Positions 11,130-20,128 of a DNA stretch of 64,000 nucleotides are shown one piece after another. The stretch's first letter is position 1, and each line of letters starts with the position of its first letter. The notes beneath the pieces are model-generated. The model did not search any database and was not told the DNA's origin. It saw only the letters and a program-made list of their open reading frames with translations. This DNA comes from Duganella sp. CF458 (GTDB taxonomy: Bacteria > Pseudomonadota > Gammaproteobacteria > Burkholderiales > Burkholderiaceae_D): NCBI RefSeq assembly GCF_900113115.1, contig NZ_FOOF01000001.1, positions 124,001 to 188,000 of the forward strand. Direction: 5' to 3'. The position numbers were made by a program, and so were the translations under genes.

Positions 11130-11374
11130 GGTTTTGCTTTCAACAGGGAGGCGAACGGCAGCAGGCTGAAGGCCAGCATGCTGACGACGGTCCACGCAAA
11201 CACCGCAGCCAGCGGCGACAGCGTGAGACAGGCGGCGGCCAGTGCCAGCAGCAGTGCCAGCGCACCGGCAGCGGCGCCGAGCGGGCCGATGGGTTGCGCC
11301 AGCCAGCCCTGGTGGCGGTGGCTCAGGTACAGCAGGCAGCAGCCCGCGATATCAAGCAGTAGGAACAGGATCAT
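11126..11374 (-). CDS. DUF3325-type small membrane protein
   Basis: An 82-residue, almost wholly hydrophobic protein with about three membrane segments and the motif LYLSHRHQGWL after the first helix, as expected for DUF3325 proteins of iron-uptake loci. Its start lies inside the last 23 bases of the RND pump gene, and its end overlaps the DUF3649 start by ATGA, so its synthesis is probably coupled to both. The function is unknown; association with PepSY-TM and DUF3649 proteins suggests a membrane complex. Confidence 0.7.
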   Translation of the reverse strand: MILFLLLDIAGCCLLYLSHRHQGWLAQPIGPLGAAAGALALLLALAAACLTLSPLAAVFAWTVVSMLAFSLLPFASLLKAKP

Positions 11375-14300
11375 TTGCAGATGCCCGGCGTTGGCCGAGT
11401 TTCAGGATGGAGAGATAGAACAGCGGTACCAGGAACACCCCCAGCGCCGTCGACAGCAGGACGCCGCCCAGCACGCTGGCCCCGATGGCCTGCTGCGCGG
11501 CTGCGCCCGGACCGCTGGCCAGCACCAGCGGCACGATGCCGGCGCCGAAGGCCAGTGAGGTCATCAGGATCGGCCGCAGGCGCTGGCTGGCCGCTGCCGT
11601 AACGGCGTTCCAGGGTGCCTGCCCCGCGCGCACCGCGGCCTCGGCGAATTCCACGATCAGGATCGCGTTCTTGGCCGACAGGCCGACCGTGGCCAGCACG
11701 CCCACCTGGAAGAAGATGTCGCGCTCGAGGCCAAGCAGGCCGGCGCCGGCGACCGCGCCCAGTACGCCGGGCGGAATGGCCAGCAGCACGCAGAACGGAA
11801 TCGACCAGCTGCCGTACAGGCCGGCCAGGCACAGGAACACGAACAGTACCGACACCGCGTACAGCAGCGGCGCCTGCCCGCGCGAGAGCTGGTCCTGGTA
11901 GGACAGGCCGCTCCAGGCCAGGCGGCTGGACGGCTGCGCGGCCACCAGCGCTTCCAGGCGCGCCATCAGTTCGCCCGAACTGGCGCCGGGCGTGCCGGCA
12001 CCGCTGATATGCACGGCAGGCAGGCCGTTGAAGCGGCGCAGCTGGGTGGGGCCGCTGTCCCAGCGCGTGGCGGCGAAGGCCGACAGCGGCGTCATGGCAT
12101 TGCCGCTGCCGCGCACCGACCAGTGCTGCAGGTCGTCCGGCGCGGCGCGCCACTGCGCGTCGGCCTGCACCAGCACCTTGCGCACGCGTCCTTCATGCAG
12201 GTAGTCGTTGACGTAGGTGCCGCCCCAGGCGGCGCTGAGCGTGCTGTTGACATCGTCCAGGTCAAGGCCCAGCGTGAGCGCCTTGGCCTGGTCGATGTCG
12301 ATGCGCAGCTGGGCCTTGCTCTCGCTGCCGTCGGCTTCCGCGTACATCACGCCGGGCAACTCGCCGGCGCCGGCGGCCAGCGCGGCGGCGCGCGCGGCCA
12401 GCACTTCCGCCGTCGCGCCGGAGGTATCCTGCAGCCAGAATTCGAAGCCGCTGGCCTCGCCCAGTCCATCGATCGGCGGCGGCACCATGGCAAACACGCG
12501 CGCATCGCGCAGCTTGCCCAGCGCCGCGGTGGCGCGCGCGGCGATCGCTTGCGCCGAGTTTTCGGCGCCCTTGCGCTGCGACCAGTCCTTCAGGTTGACG
12601 AAGGCCATGCCGGCGTTCTGGCCGGCGCCGCCCATGCCCATGCCGGCGATGGTGTACACCATGGCGACGTTGGCTTTCTCCTTGTCCCGGAAATGGCGCT
12701 CCACTTCGCGCGCCAATTCGGCGGTGCGCGGATAGGTGGCGCCGGCAGGCAGGGCAAAGCGCACCATCACGGTGCCCTGGTCGTCGACCGGTATGAACGA
12801 AGCAGGCAGGCGCTGGTAGCCCCAGGCGGTAGCGCCCAGCAGCACCGCATACACCAGCGCCAGACGCCAGGGCCGGCCCGGCAGCTTTTGCAGCAGGCTG
12901 TCATAGCGCCGCTGCAGCGCCGCCATGGCGCGGGCGAAGCGTCCGTCCGCGGCATGCGCTGCGGCGGGACGCAGCAAGGCTGCGCACAGCACCGGCGTCA
13001 GGCTGATCGCCACCAGCACGGACAGCGCCATGGCAGTGACCAGCGTGATCGAGAACTGACGGTAGATCACCCCTACCGAACCGGGGAAGAAGGCCATCGG
13101 CAGGAATACGGCGCCCAGCACGATGGCGATGCCCGCCAGCGCGCCGGTGATGCCGCGCATCGACTGCAGCGTGGCCTCGCGCGCACCAATGCGCTGCTCC
13201 GACATGATGCGCTCGACGTTTTCCACCACCACGATCGAGTCGTCCACCAGCAAGCCGATCGCCAGCACCATGGCAAACAGGGTCAGGGTATTGATCGAGA
13301 AGCCGGCCAGGGCCAGCACGCCGCAGGTTCCCAACAGGACCACCGGCACGGTAATCACCGGCACCAGCGTGGCGCGCCAGCCCTGCAGGAAGACGAACAT
13401 CACCAGCACCACCAGCAGCACCGCTTCGGCCAACGTCACGGCCACCTGGCGGATCGACAGCTTGACGAAGCGGGTGGCGTCCTCCGGGTAGGCGACTTCC
13501 ACGCCGGGCGGGAACGATGGCTGGAGGGCAGCGATCCGCTCGCGTACGCCCGCAGCCGTGGCCAGGCCATTGGCACCGGGCGCCAGCATGACGGCAAAGC
13601 CGGAGGCCGGCTGGCCGTCCAGGCGCGAAGCGGCGCCGTAGGATTCGCTGCCGATTTCCACGCGCGCCACGTCGGACAGGCGCACCACGGCGCCGTCCTG
13701 CCGGGTTTTCAGCACCAGTTCGCGGAACTGCTGCGGCGTTTTCAGGCGCGACAAAGCGGTCACCGACACGTTCAGCGCCTGCCCCGCCGGCGCCGGACGG
13801 GCGCCCAGTTCGCCGACCGGCACTTCGGTATTCTGGCTTTCGATGGCGCGGATCACGTCGGCCGGCATCAGCCCGAAGCTGTGCAGCTTGTGCGGGTGCA
13901 GCCAGACCCGCATGGCATACGGTGCACCGAAGTTGCGCACCTCGCCGACGCCCGGCACGCGGCTGACCGCATCGATCACCTGGCTGCTCATCCAGTCGGA
14001 CAGGGCGGCCTCGCCCAGCGTGCCGCGGCGGTCACTGAACACCACCACCATCAGGAAGCTGTTCTGCATGGCCGTCACGCTCAGGCCGTTCTGCTGGACG
14101 GCGCGCGGCAGGCGGTAGGCCAGCTGGTTGACCTTGTTCTGCACCTCGAGCTGGGCCAGTGCGGGATCGGCCCCCTGCGCGAAGGTGAGCATGATCTCCG
14201 CTTCGCCGGAGGAGCTGCTGCTGGCGTCGAAATAGGTCAGGTGCTTCAGGTTCTTGAGCTCCTGCTCCAGCACCTGTACCACGCTATGCTCGACCACCTG

Positions 14301-14465
14301 CGCCGCTGCCCCCGGGTAACTGGCCGCCACCCGCACCGTCGGCGGTGCGATATTCGGGTACTGCGCTACCGGCAGCAGCACCAGCGCCAGCAGCCCACCC
14401 AGCATGACCACCGCTGCCAGCACCCAGGCCAGGACCGGCCTGGCAATGAAGAAACGCGCCACCAT
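11352..14465 (-). CDS. RND efflux pump, inner-membrane transporter (HAE1/AcrB family)
   Basis: A 1037-residue proton-driven RND transporter that should move a substrate from the periplasm or inner leaflet to the exterior through an outer-membrane channel. It begins MVARFFIARPVLAWVLA, has the usual porter sequence YPNIAPPTVRVAASYPGA, and the helix 4 proton-relay pair in LLVDDSIVVVENVER. Length matches AcrB. It starts 3 bases after its adaptor gene, and the operon otherwise makes and recovers a siderophore, so siderophore secretion is the most likely role; general drug efflux cannot be excluded. No TolC-type channel gene is in the window, so it probably uses one encoded elsewhere. Confidence 0.93.
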   Translation of the reverse strand: MVARFFIARPVLAWVLAAVVMLGGLLALVLLPVAQYPNIAPPTVRVAASYPGAAAQVVEHSVVQVLEQELKNLKHLTYFDASSSSSGEAEIMLTFAQGADPALAQLEVQNKVNQLAYRLPRAVQQNGLSVTAMQNSFLMVVVFSDRRGTLGEAALSDWMSSQVIDAVSRVPGVGEVRNFGAPYAMRVWLHPHKLHSFGLMPADVIRAIESQNTEVPVGELGARPAPAGQALNVSVTALSRLKTPQQFRELVLKTRQDGAVVRLSDVARVEIGSESYGAASRLDGQPASGFAVMLAPGANGLATAAGVRERIAALQPSFPPGVEVAYPEDATRFVKLSIRQVAVTLAEAVLLVVLVMFVFLQGWRATLVPVITVPVVLLGTCGVLALAGFSINTLTLFAMVLAIGLLVDDSIVVVENVERIMSEQRIGAREATLQSMRGITGALAGIAIVLGAVFLPMAFFPGSVGVIYRQFSITLVTAMALSVLVAISLTPVLCAALLRPAAAHAADGRFARAMAALQRRYDSLLQKLPGRPWRLALVYAVLLGATAWGYQRLPASFIPVDDQGTVMVRFALPAGATYPRTAELAREVERHFRDKEKANVAMVYTIAGMGMGGAGQNAGMAFVNLKDWSQRKGAENSAQAIAARATAALGKLRDARVFAMVPPPIDGLGEASGFEFWLQDTSGATAEVLAARAAALAAGAGELPGVMYAEADGSESKAQLRIDIDQAKALTLGLDLDDVNSTLSAAWGGTYVNDYLHEGRVRKVLVQADAQWRAAPDDLQHWSVRGSGNAMTPLSAFAATRWDSGPTQLRRFNGLPAVHISGAGTPGASSGELMARLEALVAAQPSSRLAWSGLSYQDQLSRGQAPLLYAVSVLFVFLCLAGLYGSWSIPFCVLLAIPPGVLGAVAGAGLLGLERDIFFQVGVLATVGLSAKNAILIVEFAEAAVRAGQAPWNAVTAAASQRLRPILMTSLAFGAGIVPLVLASGPGAAAQQAIGASVLGGVLLSTALGVFLVPLFYLSILKLGQRRASANDPVPTA

Positions 14466-14468
14466 CGC

Positions 14469-15623
14469 TCAGCCCTCGCGCCCTGCTTGCACCGCGCCGG
14501 CGGCGCGCGCGGGGTCGCGCCACTCGACTGCATTGACCCGGCCGCCCGGCGCGGCCTTCATGCCGCCTTCAACGATCACGCGCTCGCCGGCGCGCACCCC
14601 GGACAGCGCCGCCCAGCGGCCCTGGTGGGCACCGGCCAGCACCAATTGGCGCGGCTCGACCTCGCCCTTGGCATTGACCACCAATGCGGAAGCCCGCTCG
14701 CCTTCGCCCAGGCGAACCGCCTGCTGCGGCAACATGACAGCTTCCGGCTGAATTCCGTGCTCGACGCGGGCTCGTACATACATGCCCGGCACCAGCAAGC
14801 GCTCGGGATTGGGGAAGCGTGCCCGCAGCGTTACCATGCCAGTCTGCTGGTCCACCTGCATCTCGGCGAACTGCAGCTCGCCGGCATGGGCGTACTGGCT
14901 GCCGTCCTCCAGCGCCAGCGTCACGGCGCGCGCGCCCGGCTTGATGCTGCCGCTGCGCAGCGCACGCTGCAAGGCCAGCATCTGCTGGCTGGATTGCACC
15001 ACATCCACATAGACCGGGTCCAGCTGCTGCACGCGCGCCAGCGGTTCTTGCTGCGCGCGCGACACCAGTGCTCCTTCGGTCGCTTCCGCGCGGCCGATGC
15101 GGCCGGCGATCGCGGCCCGCACCTCGGTGCGCTGCAGGTCGATTTCCGCCGCGCGCAGCGATGCGGCGCGCGCGCGTACCCTGGCCAGCCCCTGCTGGTA
15201 GTTGGCCTGCGCCAGGTCGTGATCCTGCTGCGTCACCGTATGCGAATCCAGCAGGCGCACGTAGCGCTCCGCGATCACGCGCAGGTTGACCAGGCTGGCC
15301 TTCTCCAGCGCCAGCTCGGCGCTGGCCTGTTCCTGGCGCGCCGCATAGCTTGCGCTGTCGATGCGGTACAGCAGCTGGCCCGCGCGCACGTCCGCGCCCT
15401 CCTCGAAATAGCGCTGCACAATTACGCCATCGACCTGCGGGCGCACCTCCGACACGCGCACGGCTGCCACGCGCCCCGCCAGGTCGCTGTGCAGCGGCAG
15501 CCGTTCCAGCGCCAGCGTGGCCACCGCCACTTCCGGCACCGGCGGAACCGTCGGTACTTCCTGCCTCGCGCTGCAGGCCGCCAGCAGCAGCGCCACGGCC
15601 GGCAGGTACTTCATCAATTGCAT
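14469..15623 (-). CDS. RND efflux periplasmic adaptor (AcrA/MexA-like lipoprotein)
   Basis: This 384-residue membrane-fusion protein links the RND pump to an outer-membrane channel. A short lipoprotein signal ends in the lipobox LLAAC near residue 17. A biotinyl-lipoyl half-motif (VRPQVDGVIVQRYFEEGADV), an alpha-hairpin region and a second lipoyl half (RTEVRAAIAGRIGRAEATEG) follow, then a beta-barrel and membrane-proximal domain. The ATG at 15623 is preceded by a GGAG site; it starts 16 bases after the entA stop, and the pump follows after 3 bases. The gene's place between DHB synthesis and esterase genes argues for a siderophore-export role. Confidence 0.92.
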   Translation of the reverse strand: MQLMKYLPAVALLLAACSARQEVPTVPPVPEVAVATLALERLPLHSDLAGRVAAVRVSEVRPQVDGVIVQRYFEEGADVRAGQLLYRIDSASYAARQEQASAELALEKASLVNLRVIAERYVRLLDSHTVTQQDHDLAQANYQQGLARVRARAASLRAAEIDLQRTEVRAAIAGRIGRAEATEGALVSRAQQEPLARVQQLDPVYVDVVQSSQQMLALQRALRSGSIKPGARAVTLALEDGSQYAHAGELQFAEMQVDQQTGMVTLRARFPNPERLLVPGMYVRARVEHGIQPEAVMLPQQAVRLGEGERASALVVNAKGEVEPRQLVLAGAHQGRWAALSGVRAGERVIVEGGMKAAPGGRVNAVEWRDPARAAGAVQAGREG

Positions 15624-15639
15624 AATTGCTCCAGTAAAT

Positions 15640-16473
15640 TCATGCGGCCAGCGTGGCGCCGCCGTCGACGACCAGGTCCTGCATGGTGATGTGGCTGGCC
15701 AGGTCCGACGCCAGGAAAACGATGGTGTTGGCGATCTCGCGCGCCGACGCGATCTTGCGCAGCGGGATGCCCAGCTTGAACTGCTCCGGCAACCCCGCGA
15801 TCGTGCGCTGCATGCCTTCTTCGTCCGGCAGCATGGAGCGCAGCATCGGCGTATCGGTGGAGCCGGGCGACACCAGGTTGCAGCGCACTCCGTATTGCGC
15901 CAGCTCCAGCCCGGCGCAGTGGCTCAGGCTCACCAGGGCCGACTTGGAAGCGCAATAGGCCACCATGTTCAGGCGCGGCACGTGCGCCGCGTTCGAGGCG
16001 ACATTGACGATGCTGCCGGAGCGCTGCGCCTTGAACTGCGGCAGCAGCTGGCTGAGGATGTGGAACACCCCGCTCACATTGATGTCGAAGCAAGCCTGCC
16101 AGTCCTCGGCGCTGGTGTCCTCCAGCCGCCCCAGGCGCAGCACCCCGGCCGCGTTGACCAGCACGTCCACGCGCGGCGTCTCCAGCAGCAACTGCTGGCA
16201 GGCTGTCGCGATCGCGGCACGGTCGGTGATGTCCAGCTGCACGATCTTGAACGGATACTTCTTGCCGTGCACCGTTCCCAGTTCGGTATCGAACTGGCGG
16301 TCGATGCCGATCACGCGCGCGCCCAGCTGGCGGAAAGCCATCGCCGCCTGGTAGCCAATGCCGCGCCCCGCGCCCGTCACCCACACCTGGCGCCCTTCGA
16401 AATGCAAGCCCGGTGGACGCGGCGGCGCTGGCGGGCGGGCCGAAGTCAGGTTGTTCTGGTCAGCCAGGAACAT
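15640..16473 (-). CDS. entA: 2,3-dihydro-2,3-dihydroxybenzoate dehydrogenase
   Basis: This short-chain dehydrogenase oxidises 2,3-dihydro-2,3-dihydroxybenzoate to 2,3-dihydroxybenzoate with NAD+, the last step of DHB synthesis in the cytoplasm. It has the Rossmann glycine motif TGAGRGIG, NAAG, and the catalytic YCASK with the upstream Ser in NVASNAAH. The first 22 or so residues, including a proline-rich run (ARPPAPPRPPG), precede the fold and are longer than in E. coli EntA. A GAGGTGAG ribosome site overlaps the end of entB, 8 bases before this start. Pathway context (entC, E, B adjacent) makes the assignment firm. Confidence 0.94.
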   Translation of the reverse strand: MFLADQNNLTSARPPAPPRPPGLHFEGRQVWVTGAGRGIGYQAAMAFRQLGARVIGIDRQFDTELGTVHGKKYPFKIVQLDITDRAAIATACQQLLLETPRVDVLVNAAGVLRLGRLEDTSAEDWQACFDINVSGVFHILSQLLPQFKAQRSGSIVNVASNAAHVPRLNMVAYCASKSALVSLSHCAGLELAQYGVRCNLVSPGSTDTPMLRSMLPDEEGMQRTIAGLPEQFKLGIPLRKIASAREIANTIVFLASDLASHITMQDLVVDGGATLAA

Positions 16474-16481
16474 GGCTCACC

Positions 16482-17342
16482 TCATGCCGCCAGCTTGCGC
16501 TGCAGCACTTCCCACCACGCGTTGAGCGTCAGCGTGCCGGCCAGCTCCTCGAAGCTGACGCGCAAGCCCAGGCGCTGCCATTCGGCCACCACCGCCATCA
16601 CTTCCAGCGAATCAAGCCCGTAGTCGACCAGGTTGTCGTCCGGGCCGAAGCCGCCCTCTTCCAGGCGCGGCAGCAAGCTGGCGCGCAGCCAATCGATCGA
16701 CAGCTGCGGGCGTTGCGCCAGCACCTGGGCCGTGTGCGTGACGCTGCCGCAGCGCCCGGCCACATAGCGCAACGCCATGCGGTGCTCCTCTTCACTGAAG
16801 TCGGCCAGCGCATCGGCCACCATGAAAGGCTGCACGTCGCGCATGAAAGCGTCCAGCGCCGTCGTCATGCAGCCGATATGGGCGTAGACACCTACAATCA
16901 GCAGCTGGTCGCGACCCCAGTCGCGCATCAGCTGCTGCAGTTCCGAACGCTGGAAGGCGCTGTAACGCCATTTCACCAGCACCGTATCGCCCGGCGCCGG
17001 CGCCACCGCCGCCGTCACCTGCTGCAGCGCCGGGTCGGCGGTGGTCAGGCCGGGACCCCACATATCGTTCAGCAGCGCGCGCTCTTCGGCGCTTTGCTCG
17101 ACCGGCTGCGCGGTGTACACCACCGGCACGCCGCAGGCGCGCGCCCAGGCGCACAAGGCTGCGATATTGGCAACCAGCTTGGTGCGCAGTTCGCTGTCCG
17201 CGCCGTAGAAACGCAGGAAGTAGTCCTGCATATCGTGCACCAGCAGGACCGCGCGGCGCGCCTCCAGTTGCCACGCCACCTTATTGACCGGCAGCGCCTC
17301 CGGCTGCGGCATCGGGTAGGAAGAAATTACGGGAATGCTCAT
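16482..17342 (-). CDS. entB: Isochorismatase with C-terminal aryl carrier domain
   Basis: EntB hydrolyses isochorismate to 2,3-dihydro-2,3-dihydroxybenzoate, and its C-terminal aryl carrier domain holds DHB as a thioester for the NRPS. The 286 residues show the isochorismatase Asp37 in LLVHDMQDYF, Lys124 in VLVKWRYSAF and Cys158 in GVYAHIGC, followed from about 210 by a carrier domain with the phosphopantetheine site Ser245 in YGLDSLEV. Length and order match E. coli EntB. The phosphopantetheinyl transferase that must charge it is not in the window. It lies 15 bases after entE. Confidence 0.95.
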   Translation of the reverse strand: MSIPVISSYPMPQPEALPVNKVAWQLEARRAVLLVHDMQDYFLRFYGADSELRTKLVANIAALCAWARACGVPVVYTAQPVEQSAEERALLNDMWGPGLTTADPALQQVTAAVAPAPGDTVLVKWRYSAFQRSELQQLMRDWGRDQLLIVGVYAHIGCMTTALDAFMRDVQPFMVADALADFSEEEHRMALRYVAGRCGSVTHTAQVLAQRPQLSIDWLRASLLPRLEEGGFGPDDNLVDYGLDSLEVMAVVAEWQRLGLRVSFEELAGTLTLNAWWEVLQRKLAA

Positions 17343-17357
17343 GATCCAGGCTCCATC

Positions 17358-18932
17358 TCAATTGGGGATGCTGGCGCGCAGTGCCAGCTTGTCGGTCTTG
17401 CCGACCGCCGTCAGCGGCAGGCGGTCCAGCATTTCGAAGCGGTCGGGCAGCTTGTAGTCGGCCACCCCCAAGCCGCGCAGATACTTGCGCAGTTCGACCG
17501 GGCGCAAGGCGTCGGCGCGCGGCACGATGCAGGCGCAGCTCATCTCGCCCAGCAGCGCATGCGGCACCGAAATCAGGGCCGCCTGCAGCACGCCGGGATG
17601 GCGCAGCAACAGGTTCTCCACTTCCTCGGCCGCGATCTTTTCGCCGCCGCGGTTGATCTGGTCTTTCACCCGGCCGACCACGCGCAAGTTGCCATCGGCG
17701 CTGCGCTGCACCAGGTCGCCCGTGTGGTAAAAGCCATCCGCATCGAACACGCGCGCGTTGTGCTCGGGGGCGCGGTAGTAGCCGCGGAAGGTATACGGCC
17801 CGCGCGTGGCCAGCATGCCGGTCTCCCCGTCTGCCACCGGCCGGCCGTCGGCGTCGAGCACCCTTACTTCGTCGGCATCGCTCATGGGGCGGCCCTGCGT
17901 GGTGTAGACCACCTGGTCCGGATCATCCAGGCGCGTGTAGTTGACCAGGCCTTCGGCCATGCCGAACACCTGCTGCAGCGCGCAACCCAGCTCCTGCGGC
18001 ACGCGGCGCGCCAGCGCCTCGGCAAAGCTGGCGCCGCCCACCTGCAGCAGGCGCAGCGAAGCCAGTTGCGCGCGACGCTCCGGCTGCTGCGCGGCCTGCA
18101 GCCACAAGGCGACGGCGGAAGGCACCAGCGCCGCCATGTTCACGCCGTGCCGTTCGATCAGGCCGAAGCAGGCCAGCGGCTCCGGCGCGCTTGCCAGCAC
18201 CACGGTGCCGCCCGCGTGGAACACGCCGAGCGCGCCCGGTGAACTGAGCAGGAAATTGTGCCCGGCCGGCAGCGCGCACAGGAAACGCGTGCCGCGGTCC
18301 AGGCGGCAGATCTCTGCGCTGCGCCGCACGCTGTAGTAGTAATCGTCATGGGTGCGCGGAATCAGCTTGGGCGTGCCGGTGCTGCCGCCGGACAGCTGGA
18401 AGAACGCCGCTTCATGCACGGGCGAATGCTGCGGACGCGGGCCGATGCCCTGCGCCTGCTCGCGGAAGCCGTCCGCGCCCAGCACCATGGTGTGCGGCAC
18501 CGCCAGCTCGCGCGCAAAGGCGTCGTTGGCAAACAAGGGATGGCTGGCCGAAGCGATCAGCAGCCTGGGGCGCAACTGCTGCGCATACGCCGTGAGCTCC
18601 AGGCGTTGATGGCTGAACAGCGCATTGACCGGCGCCACCCCGGCCTTCAGCAGGCCGAAGAAGGCGACATAGAACTCGGCCACATTGGGCAGCTGCACCA
18701 GGGCGGTATCGCCCACGCCCAGGCCGCGCCGCGCCAGCACTTGCGCCAGCTGCTCCGCCTGATCGTCGAGTTCGCGGTAGCTGAGCATGCGCTCGCCGCA
18801 GATGACGGCAATGCCGTGCGGATGCTCGCGTGCCTGGCGTTCCAGGATTTCGTTCAACGGCAGGCCGGCCCACAGGCCCTGCGCGCGGTAGCTTTGTGCC
18901 GCGTCCTGCGGCCACGCAGTGAATTCGATCAT
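17358..18932 (-). CDS. entE: 2,3-dihydroxybenzoate-AMP ligase
   Basis: EntE activates DHB with ATP and loads it on the EntB carrier domain. The 524-residue protein has the adenylate-forming motifs [20 protein letters not shown], a [14 protein letters not shown] segment, YRTGD-equivalent FYHTGDLV, and the C-terminal [19 protein letters not shown] and GKTDKLALR with the catalytic Lys, all as in EntE/DhbE. The ATG at 18932 ([10 protein letters not shown]) overlaps the entC stop as ATGA and is preferred over an in-frame start 53 codons upstream inside entC. Confidence 0.95.
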   Translation of the reverse strand: MIEFTAWPQDAAQSYRAQGLWAGLPLNEILERQAREHPHGIAVICGERMLSYRELDDQAEQLAQVLARRGLGVGDTALVQLPNVAEFYVAFFGLLKAGVAPVNALFSHQRLELTAYAQQLRPRLLIASASHPLFANDAFARELAVPHTMVLGADGFREQAQGIGPRPQHSPVHEAAFFQLSGGSTGTPKLIPRTHDDYYYSVRRSAEICRLDRGTRFLCALPAGHNFLLSSPGALGVFHAGGTVVLASAPEPLACFGLIERHGVNMAALVPSAVALWLQAAQQPERRAQLASLRLLQVGGASFAEALARRVPQELGCALQQVFGMAEGLVNYTRLDDPDQVVYTTQGRPMSDADEVRVLDADGRPVADGETGMLATRGPYTFRGYYRAPEHNARVFDADGFYHTGDLVQRSADGNLRVVGRVKDQINRGGEKIAAEEVENLLLRHPGVLQAALISVPHALLGEMSCACIVPRADALRPVELRKYLRGLGVADYKLPDRFEMLDRLPLTAVGKTDKLALRASIPN

Positions 18933-20041
18933 GCCGCCTCCCTCGCCGTCAGCGCGCCCAGCATGGTTTGCAGCTTGGCCTGGGTTTCCGCCCATTCGGC
19001 GTCGGGGCAGGAGTCGGCCACGATGCCCGCGCCGGCGAACAACTGCACGCGGTTGCCGGCCACGCGGCCGCAGCGGATGGTGACCGCCCATTCGCCGTTG
19101 CCCTCGTCATCGCACCAGCCCACCATGCCGGCAAACAGGCCGCGGTCGAACGGCTCGACCAGGTCGATCAGCTTGCGCGCCAGGCGCGTGGGGAAGCCGC
19201 AGACTGCCGGCGTCGGGTGCAAGCGGCAGGCAAGTTCCAGCGCGCCCATCGCGGGATCGTGCAGCACGCCCTCGATCGGGGTGGACAAGTGCCACATCGC
19301 GGCGGTGGACAGCAGCGACGGATGCTCTGGAATCGACAACTCCTGGCAAACCGGCGCCAGCACGCGGCGGATTTCATCGGTCACCAGCCGGTGTTCGTAT
19401 GCGTCCTTGGACGAGCGCAGCAGCGCATCGCTGACCTGGCGGTCGCGCGCAGGGTCCGCATCGCGCCGCGCCGACCCGGCCAGCGGATTGGACTCCATGC
19501 GCGCGCCCTCCTTGCGCACCAGCAGCTCCGGGCTGACGCCCACCAGCTCGGAGCCGTCCGCCAGCGGAAGGCGGAACTGGAAGCCTGAAGGATTGCGCGC
19601 CACCAGGCGGCGGAAGATATCGCCTGCATCAGCCTGCCCGGCCAGCTCGACGTCCAGCAGCCTTGACAGCACCGCCTTGCGGATTTCGCTCAGGCCGAAA
19701 TTGGCGACGGCCTGGCGCACGCCCTGCTTGAAGCGCTCTTCACCGGGAATGCTTTGGGCGTGCAGGATGGGAGGCAGCTCAACCGCGCCGCCGTGCAGCA
19801 CTGCGTTGCGGTCGACAAATTCCGATACCTGCGGCACCACCAATGCGGATGGCTGGCGCGTATCGAATGGAATGGCGCCCAGCGCCACCGGATGCGGATT
19901 ACCGCGCGTGCGCGCGCGGCGCAAGGCTGCCGCCACATCGGCCTGCAGGCGGCCGGCATGATATGCCGGCGTATCGATGCGTTCCGCAACGCCACTGCCA
20001 CGCAGTGAACGGTGCGGCGACAGGAATAAGCTTGTAGCCAT
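18929..20041 (-). CDS. entC: Isochorismate synthase
   Basis: EntC converts chorismate to isochorismate, the entry step to DHB. The 370 residues match the chorismate-binding fold: the general-base lysine in [21 protein letters not shown] with [20 protein letters not shown], the [14 protein letters not shown] motif with its glutamate and histidine, and GMVGW near the C-terminus. A GAGGTAG site lies before the ATG. It follows the receptor gene after 87 bases, the largest gap in the operon, and overlaps entE by ATGA. Confidence 0.95.
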   Translation of the reverse strand: MATSLFLSPHRSLRGSGVAERIDTPAYHAGRLQADVAAALRRARTRGNPHPVALGAIPFDTRQPSALVVPQVSEFVDRNAVLHGGAVELPPILHAQSIPGEERFKQGVRQAVANFGLSEIRKAVLSRLLDVELAGQADAGDIFRRLVARNPSGFQFRLPLADGSELVGVSPELLVRKEGARMESNPLAGSARRDADPARDRQVSDALLRSSKDAYEHRLVTDEIRRVLAPVCQELSIPEHPSLLSTAAMWHLSTPIEGVLHDPAMGALELACRLHPTPAVCGFPTRLARKLIDLVEPFDRGLFAGMVGWCDDEGNGEWAVTIRCGRVAGNRVQLFAGAGIVADSCPDAEWAETQAKLQTMLGALTAREAA

Positions 20042-20128
20042 GTTCTACCTCGCAAACTGTTTGAAGGGTTCGCTGGCTTTACGCTGGCTAAAGGGGGGGG
20101 GTGGCAGAGGCACAAGCCCCTGCGGGTA
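20042..20128 (-). other. Receptor-entC gap with a C9/G9 homopolymer tract
   Basis: This 87-base spacer is the only sizeable gap in the operon. On the plus strand it has nine consecutive G at 20093-20101 and two copies of CGCTGGCT at 20071 and 20082. On the transcribed strand the C9 run is preceded by GGGGCTTGTGCC, so GGGG can pair with part of the C run, giving a weak hairpin that might tune downstream expression. No second Fur box or clear promoter was seen here. Confidence 0.4.

Noticed and set aside
8391..11558. A 1055-codon open frame on the plus strand across fes, PepSY-TM and the small DUF genes
   Set aside because: It is antisense to well-recognised genes, has Arg/Pro/Gln/His-rich low-complexity translation typical of high-GC shadow frames, and matches no family.
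12009..15689. A 1226-codon open frame on the plus strand across the RND pump and adaptor
   Set aside because: Antisense shadow of the two RND genes; the translation is rich in His, Gln, Arg and Gly with no domains.
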